The notes below the pieces were generated by a model. That model saw only the letters and a list, made by a program, of their open reading frames with translations. It was not told the origin of the DNA and did no database searches. Shown here in pieces: positions 19,063 to 28,941 of a stretch of DNA of 64,000 nucleotides. Each line of letters starts with the position of its first letter. Positions within the stretch are counted from its first letter, which is position 1. The position numbers were made by a program, and so were the translations under genes. Source of the stretch: Pseudoduganella guangdongensis (GTDB lineage: Bacteria > Pseudomonadota > Gammaproteobacteria > Burkholderiales > Burkholderiaceae_D); NCBI RefSeq assembly GCF_009857475.1, contig NZ_WWCJ01000003.1:79833-143832 (forward strand). The letters run 5' to 3'.

Positions 19063-20889
19063 ATGGAGGACTTGCTGCCATACTTCGAACGGGAACTGGT
19101 CTATCTGCGCGAGCTCGGTCGCGAGTTTTGCGAACGCTATCCCAGCGTAGGCGGCAAGCTGCAGCTGGACGAAGATACCTGCCCAGATCCGCATATAGAG
19201 CAGTTGATTCAATCGACAGCCTTGCTATCGGCTCGGATAGCCAAGAAGCTTGACGACAGCTACCCGGAGTTCACCGAGGCATTCCTCGAAACGCTTTTCC
19301 CGCATTTCCTGCGACCGTTTCCCTCATGCTCGATCGTTCGCGCGAGCTATCCCAGCGCCAGATCGGCAGACGCCGCACCGATGCTCGTTATCCCGCGAGG
19401 CACAGAGATGGACACCGCCATGGTTCGCGGCGTGCGATGCCGATTCCAGACCGCGTATGACATTACCCTGACCCCGGCACGACTGACTGACGCACGCTTC
19501 GAAGCGCTTGCGCGGCCGCCCGCCGGCATGGCGATGCCCCATACTGCCTGTTCAACACTAAGCATCCGCATTGAAGGAGGCCTGCCAACGCAACTGGGCG
19601 CACTGCGCGTCTTCATCGACGGCGAGCCATCGTTTTGCGCAGCCCTGAGGGACGCCCTGTTCATGCGGACGGTGGGTGCATTCATCGAGGTGGAAGCCGG
19701 ACGCTGGATTCCCCTGAAGACCGCACCATTGAAGCGAGTCGGATTCGCCGAAGCCGAGGCACTGACACCATTCGATGCCCGCTCGCACGCCGCCTACCGC
19801 ATTTTCAGCGAGTACTTTGCCTACCCCGAGAAGTTCGGATTTTTCGATATCGACTTAGCGCCTTTTCGCACGCATCTGCCCCAGAATGGTAGCTCGCTCA
19901 CTCTGCACCTTGCCATCGGCGGCATCCGGCCTGATTCGCATCTGGCTCGACTGCTTGCAATGCTGTCGGAGACCAACCTCCTATTGGGCTGCAGTCCCGC
20001 AGTCAACCTGTTCCAACGCCCCTGCCAACCTGTCGCCGTAACGCACCGGACAGCCGACTACGTCCTTTCCGCCGACGCAACGCATCCGGAGGCCTACGAG
20101 GTGTATTCGATCGAGTCAGTCACCATGGTCCGCCGGCGCGAACGGCAGGAGACCGTCACCGAGTTCCGCCCCCTCTACTCGCAGCGCTATGGTGATGACC
20201 CTGCTGTAAATCGACACTACTGGATGCTTCGCCACGATGATGCGCTCGCTGAAATCAGTCCAGGCCAGGAAAAGCGCATAACGCTCATGGATGGCGATTT
20301 CAATCCGGAGGCGGTGGAAAGCGCCAGCCTGTCGATTCAAATGAACTGCACCAACCGCGACTTGCCGCACCTTTTGCGCGAAGGCGAGCGTGACGGCAGC
20401 CTGACACCGATCCGTGACGCCGCCGGCTTTGCCGCGCGCTTCCTGCGCAAGCCAAGCAAGGCGCTGCGCTGGGGGCGCGGCTTCGGCTTGCATTGGCGGC
20501 TGATATCGCACCTGGCATTGAACCACCATGGTTTATGCCAGGACGGACTGCCGGCCTTTCGCGCAATGCTGTCCTTGTACGACTTGCCGCAGTCACCGGT
20601 TTCGAGCCGGCAGATCGAGGGCATCGTTGGACTGGCAAGCCGCGAGACCGCTACCTGGCTACGCAACAAGTTCGGCACCTCGCTGGTACACGGGACAGAA
20701 GTGCGACTGACGCTGGATGAAGAAGCCTTCGTTGGAAGCGGCTTGTCGCTATTTGTCGAAGTAGTAGACCAGTTTCTCGGATTGTACGCACAGGTGAACA
20801 GCTTTATCGAACTTGTAGTGATATCACGGCAGACCGAAAAGGAGCTTATGCGATGCCAACCACGCAGCGGCTATCAGACCTTAGCGTAA
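19063..20889 (+). CDS. tssF: Type VI secretion baseplate protein TssF
   Basis: 608 aa. TssF (ImpG/VasA) forms the baseplate wedge with TssG. The N-terminus MEDLLPYFERELVYLRELG, then EFCERYPSVGGKL, RIAKKLDDSYPEFTEAFLE and FPHFLRPFPSCSI, matches the family closely. Of two adjacent ATGs (19060, 19063) the second is better spaced from GAGGAG at 19052-19057. The C-terminal CQPRSGYQTLA is normal for TssF, and this end overlaps tssG by 37 bp, so the two products are probably made in fixed ratio. Confidence 0.93.
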   Translation: MEDLLPYFERELVYLRELGREFCERYPSVGGKLQLDEDTCPDPHIEQLIQSTALLSARIAKKLDDSYPEFTEAFLETLFPHFLRPFPSCSIVRASYPSARSADAAPMLVIPRGTEMDTAMVRGVRCRFQTAYDITLTPARLTDARFEALARPPAGMAMPHTACSTLSIRIEGGLPTQLGALRVFIDGEPSFCAALRDALFMRTVGAFIEVEAGRWIPLKTAPLKRVGFAEAEALTPFDARSHAAYRIFSEYFAYPEKFGFFDIDLAPFRTHLPQNGSSLTLHLAIGGIRPDSHLARLLAMLSETNLLLGCSPAVNLFQRPCQPVAVTHRTADYVLSADATHPEAYEVYSIESVTMVRRRERQETVTEFRPLYSQRYGDDPAVNRHYWMLRHDDALAEISPGQEKRITLMDGDFNPEAVESASLSIQMNCTNRDLPHLLREGERDGSLTPIRDAAGFAARFLRKPSKALRWGRGFGLHWRLISHLALNHHGLCQDGLPAFRAMLSLYDLPQSPVSSRQIEGIVGLASRETATWLRNKFGTSLVHGTEVRLTLDEEAFVGSGLSLFVEVVDQFLGLYAQVNSFIELVVISRQTEKELMRCQPRSGYQTLA

Positions 20890-21887
20890 TCCAGGAGCTG
20901 CTTGAAGCGCCTGAGCGCTTCCAGTTTGTACAGGCGATGCGCATCCTGCTCCGTTGGGTGGGCCAGAACGGAATGCCGCCAGAGCGCGTGATGGCCGAAG
21001 TGCTGCGATTTGAGAACAGCCTGTCTTTGAGCTTTCCACCCAGCGAAGTTTCCGCGCTGCGCGGCGATGGCGCGCGGATCACTTTGACGCCCAGCTTCTT
21101 CGGCTTGCTGGGCGTATGTGGGACACTGCCCTTGCATATGACAGAGCGCATAGCAGCGGCCCGTCACAGAAACTCGGACGAAGCTCCGCATGCCTTCTTC
21201 AATCTGTTCTCCCAGCGGATGGTGACACTGTACTTCAACGCCTGGGCCAAACACCGGCTGGAGCAATCGCTCAACCTGCAAGGCCGGGATGAGCAGCTGC
21301 CGTTCTTGACGGCCCTTGCGGGAATTCCACCCGAAGCGTTTGGCGGCCTGCCAGGCGTCGCGCCTCACTTTTTGGGTTATTACGCAGCGATTCTGGGCAC
21401 GCGTCCTGTGGCGCCGACCTCCGTCTCGCGCGTTCTGACCACGTACTTTGACGTACCAATCCAGCTCGAATCCTTTGTCGCCGCGTGGGACGTGATACCT
21501 GACAGTAAGCGAAGCAAGCTTGGTGGAAGCGTTGCGCGCCTGGGCTATGGCGCTGCCTTGGGACGACGAATCAGGCGGAGGGATACAGCCATACGGCTGA
21601 ACATTGGCCCGCTTGAACCGGAGGATGTGGAGCGCTTCCTGCCGCGCGAACCGGCCGCCTTAGCGCTAGCGGACGTATTGGCGTTATTCGGGCTGGATAA
21701 GGTGGAGGTTGCGGTGCGGCTCCTGCTTCGACCATCTTGCATTCAGCGTGTGGTATTGCGAAGCATGCCAGGTGCCGCGCGGCGCCTGGCATGGGACGCC
21801 TTTCTGGTTGGCCGCAGCGGAAAGGTAAGCAGGGCATCGATTGACTACCTGCTACCCAAGCCAAGCCGTCGCAGCGCAGCAGTTTGA
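20853..21887 (+). CDS. tssG: Type VI secretion baseplate protein TssG
   Basis: 344 aa. TssG (ImpH/VasB) is the partner of TssF in the baseplate wedge. Recognisable features are ERFQFVQAMRIL near residue 25, SLSFPPSEVSAL, TPSFFGLLGVCGTLPLHMTE and FFNLFSQRMVTLYFNAWAKHR. Length is typical. AAGGAG inside the tssF end serves as ribosome site, and the start overlaps tssF. Confidence 0.92.
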   Translation: MPTTQRLSDLSVIQELLEAPERFQFVQAMRILLRWVGQNGMPPERVMAEVLRFENSLSLSFPPSEVSALRGDGARITLTPSFFGLLGVCGTLPLHMTERIAAARHRNSDEAPHAFFNLFSQRMVTLYFNAWAKHRLEQSLNLQGRDEQLPFLTALAGIPPEAFGGLPGVAPHFLGYYAAILGTRPVAPTSVSRVLTTYFDVPIQLESFVAAWDVIPDSKRSKLGGSVARLGYGAALGRRIRRRDTAIRLNIGPLEPEDVERFLPREPAALALADVLALFGLDKVEVAVRLLLRPSCIQRVVLRSMPGAARRLAWDAFLVGRSGKVSRASIDYLLPKPSRRSAAV

Positions 21888-21969
21888 GGCTTATCAAAAC
21901 CTGGCCAGCGTCGCCCACCTATAGTTTCCAAGGGGCGTAAGGACCACAACATCGCGCGAAGGAGCAAAG

Positions 21970-24738
21970 ATGGACGGCATCGTGGAGGCAGGCATCAAGG
22001 CGTTGTCCGTATTCGGCGCCCAATCGCAGCACAATCGCCTGATACGCATGGATCTACCCCGCGAAGACGGCCCGCGCGCGACGATGCTGGTCAACAAAGT
22101 CCATATGCGCGAAGAGCTGTCGCGCGACTTCCGCATCGAAGCCGAGGTTTTATCGGACGACGTGCATATTACGCTCAAAAGCATGATGGCCAGGATGGTG
22201 ACTATCTCGCTGGTGCGCGAAGACGGGAGCCTGCGTTACATGAATGGGTATGTGAGCTCGTTCCGCTTCGTCAAAACAGATGGCGGCTTCGCCTATTACC
22301 AGATGGTCCTGGAGCCCTGGCTGGCTTTCGCCAAACTGCGCAAGGACAACGTCTCATTCCACTACCGCAGCGTACTCGAACTGACAGAAACCACTTTCGC
22401 CAACTACCGCCAGCGCGATTGGCGCACCAGGATGAGCCTTGAGTACGCCGACAAGAAGCTCACCGTCGCCAACCAGCACAATGAAACCGATTACAACCAC
22501 CTGCACCGCCGCTGGGAGGACGCAGGCCTTTACTACAGCTACGAGCATAGGGCCGACGGCCATACGCTGGTCCTCAGCGACAGCTCTTTGCAGGCCGACG
22601 CTATCGACGCCGCACACGTCAGCGGTGCAGATGACGCCATGCACTTCCGCGCCCAGGTCGGCCCGCAGGATGGCGATGGCATCCGCGACTGGCAAGCCAC
22701 GCGACAGCTGGGCTCCAGCAAGCTGTCCCTCGCCAGCTTTGACTATGAGAGCCCGCTGCCTCAGGTTGCCAGCGCCGACTCGCTCAATCTCCAGGGCGAT
22801 GCGGCAGACGACTACGAGCTGTATGAAAACGCCGGCGCCTACGCCTACTCCGAGCGCGACGAAGGCGATGCGCTGGCACGGCGCAGGCTGGAAGGTCGCG
22901 AGCGCAACACCCAGTACTTCGAGGCCAGCGGCAATGATCGCGCCGCGCAGCCAGGTCGCCTGTTTACACTCGCCGGCCACTTCAGCGCAGAAGAACGCCG
23001 CCCCACTCCAGGCGACAGGCCGAAACCCAGCATCGCCTCGCGCAATTACCTGATCGTCTCGGTCGAACACACCGCCAGCAACAACTACCCGGCGGGGCGC
23101 GATGGCAAGTCGGAGTACAACAACACCCTGACCTGCATACGCGGCGACATTTCCTGGCGTCCAGGGCTCCGCCACAACAGCGAAGCATGCGTCAATCCTG
23201 GCGTGCAAACAGCCCTTGTCGTCGGCCCAGCCGGTGAGGACATCTACACCGACGACTTAGGCCGCGTAAAACTGCAATTCCATTGGGACCGGATTGGAAC
23301 CTTCGACCAGGCCAGCTCGCCCTGGATACGCGTCATGATGCCCATGGCTGGAGCAAATCTCGGTCAAATGTGCCTGCCGCGCATCGGCCAGGAAGTCGTC
23401 GTCCAGTTCATGGACGGCAATATCGACAGGCCAATCGTGGTCGGCGTGGTCTACAACCGCCAGAACATGCCGCCTTGGCACCTACCTGGCCAGCAGGCGT
23501 TGAGCGGATTACGCAGCCGCGAGTTAAAGAGCGCGAACGGCGGGCAAAGCAACCACCTGATCCTGGACGACACCAAGGACGCGATGCAAGTCCAGCTCAA
23601 AAGCGACCATCAATGCAGCCAGCTTTCTTTAGGCAGCATCACCCGGATCGAGAATGCGCAAGGCCGGATGGATGCACGCGGTGAGGGATGGGAGCTGACT
23701 ACCAATGCATGGGGCGTGATGCGAGCGGGGAAGGGCATGTTGATTACGACGGAGTGTCGTCCCAATGCAGCGTCGCACGCGACGAGTATGCAGGAAACCC
23801 TAAGCCGCTTGGTGGCAGCCAGCGACAGGCACAAGTCCCTCGCCGAAGAAGCGAAACAGTACAAGGCTCAGGAGGGCCAAGGTCAGCAAGCTGCCGCTGC
23901 AAGTGCCATCGATTCCCAGAACGCAGACATCGAAGGAGATGGAGCTGGAGAGGGCTGTTCCGAGTTCAAGGACCCACACCTACTGATAGCAAGTCCCGCA
24001 GGCATCGAGACCACATCGGCGCGCTCGACCCATATCGCTAGCGAAGAGCATACAGCGCTGACAACCGGCAGAAGCCTGTCCTTGGCTGCCGGCGACAGCT
24101 TGTTTGCCAGTATCGGCGAAACGTTCAGGCTATTTGTTCGCAAAGCCGGAATGAAGCTAATAGCTGCATCTGGAAAGGTATCTATACGCGCCAAAGATGA
24201 CGACATCGAAGCTGTCGCGAAAAAGGTTCTTTCACTGATTAGCGAATCGGACTGGGTCGAGATTCGCGGACGGAAGGGAGTGCGCCTGCACGGCGCTAGC
24301 TCAATGATCGAGATCAGCGAGAAAGTGCAGTTCTTCACTCCATCGCCCACGATCTTTCACGGCAACCTGGAGACCCTCAGCCCACGTAACCGTCCCCAGC
24401 CTCCAGAGGAAGAAGCCTCTGAGCCGAAACAGGGCGAGCTGCATAGCAGCATACGGCGACATGGAACGGGAGCGCCGCTAGCCGACGTCCCATACGAAGT
24501 TCTCAAAGGCGGAGTCAAGATCAAGGAGGGGCTGACGGATAGATTGGGACGCATCGTCATCCCGCACGAGGATGGAACCCCGAACTACAAGATCTCGCTG
24601 GCAAACGGCGAAGACTTTTTATTGGATGTGTCAGACAGGTTTGAAGAACAGAAGGAAGGGGAACAGAGCGAAGAAACCCTCTCCAACCAAGGCTTCCGCG
24701 CAATGGATGACACCACGGATGGACGGCAGCACGACTGA
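21970..24738 (+). CDS. vgrG: Type VI secretion spike protein VgrG (TssI) with C-terminal extension
   Basis: 922 aa. The N-terminal gp27/gp5-like spike region occupies about residues 20-500 (DVHITLKSMMARMVTISLV, LEPWLAFAKLRKDN, FHWDRIGTFDQASSPWIRVM, then MCLPRIGQEVVVQFMDGN). A DUF2345-type region follows at about 650-790 (HTALTTGRSLSLAAGDSL, KLIAASGKVSIRAKDDDIEA). The last ~110 residues (LADVPYEVLKGGVKIKEGLT, DRLGRIVIPHEDG) resemble a transthyretin-like fold often used to hold an effector. AAGGAGCAAAG precedes the ATG. The next gene, a phospholipase D, is probably the cargo. Confidence 0.93.
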   Translation: MDGIVEAGIKALSVFGAQSQHNRLIRMDLPREDGPRATMLVNKVHMREELSRDFRIEAEVLSDDVHITLKSMMARMVTISLVREDGSLRYMNGYVSSFRFVKTDGGFAYYQMVLEPWLAFAKLRKDNVSFHYRSVLELTETTFANYRQRDWRTRMSLEYADKKLTVANQHNETDYNHLHRRWEDAGLYYSYEHRADGHTLVLSDSSLQADAIDAAHVSGADDAMHFRAQVGPQDGDGIRDWQATRQLGSSKLSLASFDYESPLPQVASADSLNLQGDAADDYELYENAGAYAYSERDEGDALARRRLEGRERNTQYFEASGNDRAAQPGRLFTLAGHFSAEERRPTPGDRPKPSIASRNYLIVSVEHTASNNYPAGRDGKSEYNNTLTCIRGDISWRPGLRHNSEACVNPGVQTALVVGPAGEDIYTDDLGRVKLQFHWDRIGTFDQASSPWIRVMMPMAGANLGQMCLPRIGQEVVVQFMDGNIDRPIVVGVVYNRQNMPPWHLPGQQALSGLRSRELKSANGGQSNHLILDDTKDAMQVQLKSDHQCSQLSLGSITRIENAQGRMDARGEGWELTTNAWGVMRAGKGMLITTECRPNAASHATSMQETLSRLVAASDRHKSLAEEAKQYKAQEGQGQQAAAASAIDSQNADIEGDGAGEGCSEFKDPHLLIASPAGIETTSARSTHIASEEHTALTTGRSLSLAAGDSLFASIGETFRLFVRKAGMKLIAASGKVSIRAKDDDIEAVAKKVLSLISESDWVEIRGRKGVRLHGASSMIEISEKVQFFTPSPTIFHGNLETLSPRNRPQPPEEEASEPKQGELHSSIRRHGTGAPLADVPYEVLKGGVKIKEGLTDRLGRIVIPHEDGTPNYKISLANGEDFLLDVSDRFEEQKEGEQSEETLSNQGFRAMDDTTDGRQHD

Positions 24739-24768
24739 GGTGCGTTAAGAATCGAACAGGGGGCAGCT

Positions 24769-26757
24769 ATGGCAGATCCGATCAAGAGGACCGAAACTAC
24801 ACACATCGACGAGGTAAAACGCACCTCGACCAGCACGCCGCAGTGGTTGCTGGAGAAGGCCAACATGGCCGGCACTCATCCCATATCACATAACAATAAG
24901 CTAACCTTTTTCATTGGGGGCCAAGACGCATTTGCGGACATCGCCAAGAGTATCGAAACCGCCAAGGCGAGCATCGACCTCTGTTGTTGGGGATTCGATC
25001 CGGGCATGGAGTTAATTCGAAACGGTGGCGACCACTGGCCAAGAGGGGAGACCTACGGCGACTTGTTGATCGCAGCTGGCAGGCGTGGCGTCAAGGTGCG
25101 TTTACTGGTGTGGTACGACGCGTATGCAGTCCGACTGGCTAATCCACGCAACATGCCGGGATACACCCACGCTGTAGACTCCAGGCGTCGTAGCCTTCAC
25201 ACGACGCGTCGACCGACCAATGCGCTGCATAGCCTTGCACTGGCACGAGTGGATTTGATGGGAAGGCCTAGAACTGATCTTAACTCTTTGGAGCTTTCGA
25301 CTCTGGCTCGGCGCAATTACTGCATGGATTGGTACGATGCAGCGTTTGGGAAGCATCTTGAAAAGCTGGAAAACATTGAAGTTCGCATGCATAGCGGAGA
25401 CGCAGATGCCATCGCAAAGAGTCTTTTAAGTGAACCGAACCAGCCATCAAATGGCGCCCGATTCGGCCTTGAACGGCAAGGCCTGGTTCGTTTTGGTACC
25501 CATCACCAGAAGCCAATCCTGATTGATCTTTTTCATGATGAAGGAAGGGGGGCGGTCGGGTACGTTATGGGACTAAATTCGCTCACCGACTATTGGGATT
25601 CTTCACAGCACCGTTTGGATGATCCGAGACGGGAATTCGAAGTTACTGTCGGTGGCGTGGCGACGCCCGGATGTAAGTATGTTAGGCCAATGCGGGACTA
25701 TGCCTGCCGAATTGATGGAGGGCGCGCGCTGCTTTCTGTTCATCAGAACTTCATTAAGGCTTGGGAGCGCCTCGGCGCATCAAAACCGACGGATCGCGCC
25801 AGCGGAAAAGTGAAACCGGCAAGTATGCCAGAGACTTGTTTGCGTAAGGCCAGAACAGGTGATTCGACTGTGCAGATTGTAAGAACCCAACCGGCTGAGA
25901 AAGATAAGACTATTAGGGACGCCTACTTTCAGGCGACCGATCAAGCGGCGCTTGGGACGGGTTACATTTACTTGGAAAACCAGTATTTCCAGTACACGGA
26001 GTGGGCGCAACGCCTCATGAAGACGCGTAAAACTGTCATGGATAAGTGGAATTCCGTAAGCGGAGCTAGCGGGAAATCAGAGCGTGATATGCCACTTCTT
26101 CACGTCTTTATAGTGATACCCCGTCCAGAGCGAGGAAGCATGATACCGCGCACCTACGACACACTGGCTACGCTGGGGCAACAAGAGGGCATGACTGGGC
26201 AATGCGGGATGATCAAGGCCAGTAATGAGCAAAAGCCTACGTTCATGGGGGGTATCGGCCAACCATTTTCCTTCGCCCCCGCCTTGCCAGAAGTAGTCGT
26301 GGACGCAAATCGCATTGAGAAGCCGAGTCTGAAAATGCTCCAAGACAGTTATGGCTTGAAGATTTGCACCGCCATGCTCTACGCCTGTGATTCAAAAAAT
26401 GGAACATGGCGCTATCGAGAAATCTATATTCACTCGAAACTGCTCTTGATAGACGACACTTATGTGACGCTGGGCAGTGCGAACTTGAATCAGCGGAGTA
26501 TGGCGGTTGATAGTGAGATCAACCTAGCAGCGATCGCTCCAGATAAAGTGCGTGAACTGCGTCGCCGCATCTGGGCTCAGTTTGGCGGGCAAGAACTTAG
26601 CGGCGGTCATGGAAGCGCAGGAGAGATATCTGTCACGTTTCGTCTCTGGACCGAGCGTATGTGGATTAACCAAACCCGGAAAGGCATGGGCTTGGATATC
26701 TCGGGTCTGTTACTCCCTTTTGGAGATGATCGAAAGTCGCTGGTCCGTTTGGGGTGA
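24769..26757 (+). CDS. Phospholipase D-family T6SS effector (Tle5-like)
   Basis: 662 aa. Two HKD motifs are present: HQKPILID (about residue 246) and HSKLLLID (about 557), the latter followed by GSANLNQRSM. This architecture matches Tle5/PldA antibacterial lipases that attack membrane phospholipids of rival cells. It has no signal peptide, as expected for VgrG-loaded cargo. It lies 30 bp after vgrG and is followed at once by a lipoprotein, the usual place for its immunity protein. Codon use and GC content appear lower than in flanking genes, suggesting an exchanged cassette. GGGGGCAGCT precedes the ATG. Confidence 0.9.
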   Translation: MADPIKRTETTHIDEVKRTSTSTPQWLLEKANMAGTHPISHNNKLTFFIGGQDAFADIAKSIETAKASIDLCCWGFDPGMELIRNGGDHWPRGETYGDLLIAAGRRGVKVRLLVWYDAYAVRLANPRNMPGYTHAVDSRRRSLHTTRRPTNALHSLALARVDLMGRPRTDLNSLELSTLARRNYCMDWYDAAFGKHLEKLENIEVRMHSGDADAIAKSLLSEPNQPSNGARFGLERQGLVRFGTHHQKPILIDLFHDEGRGAVGYVMGLNSLTDYWDSSQHRLDDPRREFEVTVGGVATPGCKYVRPMRDYACRIDGGRALLSVHQNFIKAWERLGASKPTDRASGKVKPASMPETCLRKARTGDSTVQIVRTQPAEKDKTIRDAYFQATDQAALGTGYIYLENQYFQYTEWAQRLMKTRKTVMDKWNSVSGASGKSERDMPLLHVFIVIPRPERGSMIPRTYDTLATLGQQEGMTGQCGMIKASNEQKPTFMGGIGQPFSFAPALPEVVVDANRIEKPSLKMLQDSYGLKICTAMLYACDSKNGTWRYREIYIHSKLLLIDDTYVTLGSANLNQRSMAVDSEINLAAIAPDKVRELRRRIWAQFGGQELSGGHGSAGEISVTFRLWTERMWINQTRKGMGLDISGLLLPFGDDRKSLVRLG

Positions 26758-26762
26758 GCAAA

Positions 26763-28355
26763 ATGAGTTTGCTTCGTTTTTTATCCACAATGTGGACTCG
26801 CCGTCCTCTATTGATGTTCCTACTCGCGTTGAGCGCCTGCAAAATGAATACCAATGACTCCGCACGTGTACCGTCGCGTCATCAGGACTTACCACTGTTC
26901 AACCCTCACATGTCGTCATTCAAGTGTGAGATCGAGGCGCAGCGGCTGCCCCCCATTGATGCGCAAGCCGACCTATGGTTCCGGGAGGCGCTCGCACTTG
27001 ATAGTGCAGAAATATACCCTCCCCGACGTGATTATAGGAAGATTGTCCAGCTTACTCGTCAGGCAGCTGAACGGCGGCATTGGAAAGCGATCCTTAACCT
27101 AGCCAGTCTGTATCTGGCGGGACACGATCCCGAGCATGGTGAAAAGGCTGCCGTTGAACTTGTTGAAGAAGCGATGCGCCTCGGTGTTCCCGCGGCATAC
27201 GATCGAATGGGAACGTATTACATGAACGGCACAGGCGTGAAAGCTGACGCGACGCGTGCCTATGCGTTCTGGCAAAGGGCCGCTGAAATGGGAAATCCCG
27301 CAGCGATGGCATATCTCGGGAGAAAGTTGAATGCTATATGGGATGATCCGGATGGTTCGTTTTGGGGCAATCTTCCTGTTGGCAGGAAAATGCTCGAGTG
27401 CGCCTACGGGCAGGGTGATGCGGATGCGGCATATCAGTTAGCTCTCTCTCATACGAATCAGCCTTTCAGAGAGACGACCCACGAAGACAGGGCGCGTGCT
27501 TTAGTTGTACTGCATGCGGGGGTTAAGTTGGGTTCTGAGGCTTGCGCGAATTCGCTGCTGATAGAGTTCGGGAAGCCGTTTGAAATGGAAGAGATGGCGG
27601 CACCGCATATCGACCCGGCCCGTTCGGAGCGATATCGACTATTTGCTGAGGCTCTTGGCTTTGATCCTAGCGACCGCTTTCCTAACCTTGACAGGGTTCT
27701 GCCACTCCCTCCCGCCATACTGCCCCCTTGGAACGGCGACCGCGACACGCTGCTCAACGCCGCACGTGGAGTAAGTCCGCAACCGATACCACCACAGGCG
27801 AGCGCATCATCCCAGCGCTCCGGTCGCTTCCACCTCGATGCTGCATTCGCCTTGCGCGATACGGGCCAGGACACACAGGCCCCAATCGCACCCGTAGAGG
27901 GCTATTGGCAACCGCTTGGCACCGGCTTGAGTGCGCAAGAGGGTGCGCAACTGGCGGCCGTTCCACCAGGGCTATACCGGCGAGGTGAAGAGTTCCAGCG
28001 TTTTACATCCGCGCATGGCCCGGTTGCCGGCATCGTCTGGCGGCGCTGGGACACGATCAAGCATGACCATGGCGCAGTGGATCCACAGGCTCCTGCGGGC
28101 ATGGTTCGAATAGTTCGGCGACCGGAGCCCCCGATCTCCCTCCCATCAGGGGCCATTTGTCCGGTTTCGGGAACCTGGCAGCCTTGGGTACCTCCAGACC
28201 ACCCTTTGCATGCTGCCATCAATTTGTATTGGCGGCAGGCTTGGCTCGTTAAGGGGCAAGCATTTCCCGATCCCCAGCGCGATTGGCTTTTCCCAATTCC
28301 TGTGCCGGAGATTACTTGGCATCTGATGGACTCCGAGCCGGTGAACTTGCTATGA
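26763..28355 (+). CDS. Sel1-repeat lipoprotein, candidate immunity protein for the phospholipase
   Basis: 530 aa from ATG 26763; the GTG at 26754 overlapping the effector stop is an alternative. A lipoprotein signal (LLMFLLALSAC) gives a lipobox Cys. Residues about 90-200 contain Sel1-like helical repeats (AERRHWKAILNLASLYLAG, AYDRMGTYYMNGTGVKADA, AFWQRAAEMGNPAAMAYLG). The C-terminal half has no motif I recognise but is rich in Pro and Trp. Immunity proteins of Tle5-type lipases are often periplasmic Sel1-repeat lipoproteins, and the position fits. Function is inferred, not shown. Confidence 0.78.
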   Translation: MSLLRFLSTMWTRRPLLMFLLALSACKMNTNDSARVPSRHQDLPLFNPHMSSFKCEIEAQRLPPIDAQADLWFREALALDSAEIYPPRRDYRKIVQLTRQAAERRHWKAILNLASLYLAGHDPEHGEKAAVELVEEAMRLGVPAAYDRMGTYYMNGTGVKADATRAYAFWQRAAEMGNPAAMAYLGRKLNAIWDDPDGSFWGNLPVGRKMLECAYGQGDADAAYQLALSHTNQPFRETTHEDRARALVVLHAGVKLGSEACANSLLIEFGKPFEMEEMAAPHIDPARSERYRLFAEALGFDPSDRFPNLDRVLPLPPAILPPWNGDRDTLLNAARGVSPQPIPPQASASSQRSGRFHLDAAFALRDTGQDTQAPIAPVEGYWQPLGTGLSAQEGAQLAAVPPGLYRRGEEFQRFTSAHGPVAGIVWRRWDTIKHDHGAVDPQAPAGMVRIVRRPEPPISLPSGAICPVSGTWQPWVPPDHPLHAAINLYWRQAWLVKGQAFPDPQRDWLFPIPVPEITWHLMDSEPVNLL

Positions 28356-28377
28356 ACGAAATGCTAAGGAGGGAAAG

Positions 28378-28638
28378 ATGAAACATGAAGGCCGTGGGGT
28401 AATTCGCGTGAACGACAAAACTGATCATGGCGGCCAAGTTATCAGCACGTCGTCGGGCACCAAAGTTATGGGAAAGGAGGCGGCGCTAAAATCGGATATG
28501 ACATTTTGTCCGCAATGCAAAGGCACCTATCCAATCGAAGCGAGAGGCGATGGGGCAAAACACGAGTCGAAACCATATGCATATGATGGAGATTCGACCG
28601 CATGCGGCGCGAAGTTGATCGCATCGCTCACATGGTGA
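28378..28638 (+). CDS. PAAR-domain spike-tip protein
   Basis: 86 aa. The GxGVIRVNDKTDHGGQVIS start, GTKVMGKEAAL, the C-x-x-C pair in FCPQCKG and the later ACGAKLIAS fit small PAAR proteins that sharpen the VgrG spike and bind zinc. It sits 22 bp after the lipoprotein gene, with GGAGGGAAAG as ribosome site, and completes the vgrG-effector-immunity-PAAR module. Confidence 0.88.
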   Translation: MKHEGRGVIRVNDKTDHGGQVISTSSGTKVMGKEAALKSDMTFCPQCKGTYPIEARGDGAKHESKPYAYDGDSTACGAKLIASLTW

Positions 28639-28731
28639 TATATGGCCGCTGGTGTGCCCCGCGTTCACGCACAACCCGGCGTCTTGGATTGTGCGCGGCA
28701 AGTTGAAGGAACTATTTACCTGCCTGCGAAG

Positions 28732-28941
28732 TCAGGATGCCGCCACGTTGGTAGCCTTTTCGCCTTTCGGCCCTGGGCTGCGGTCGAACGAGACGCGCTG
28801 GTTTTCAGCCAGCGATTTGAAGCCATTCGAGCGAATATTCTGGAAATGGACGAACAGGTCTGGGCCGCCCGCGTCAGGTGTGATAAAGCCAAAGCCCTTG
28901 GCATCATTGAACCATTTTACGATTCCGGTTTGCGTAGTCAT
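28732..28941 (-). CDS. Cold-shock domain protein (CspA family)
   Basis: 69 aa, a single cold-shock OB-fold that binds single-stranded RNA/DNA. It begins [19 protein letters not shown], carrying RNP1 (KGFGFI), and has RNP2 as DLFVHF. Length is normal. The ~200-base gene-free stretch upstream (28942-29153) could hold the long leader typical of csp mRNAs, but I cannot define a structure. Confidence 0.93.
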   Translation of the reverse strand: MTTQTGIVKWFNDAKGFGFITPDAGGPDLFVHFQNIRSNGFKSLAENQRVSFDRSPGPKGEKATNVAAS

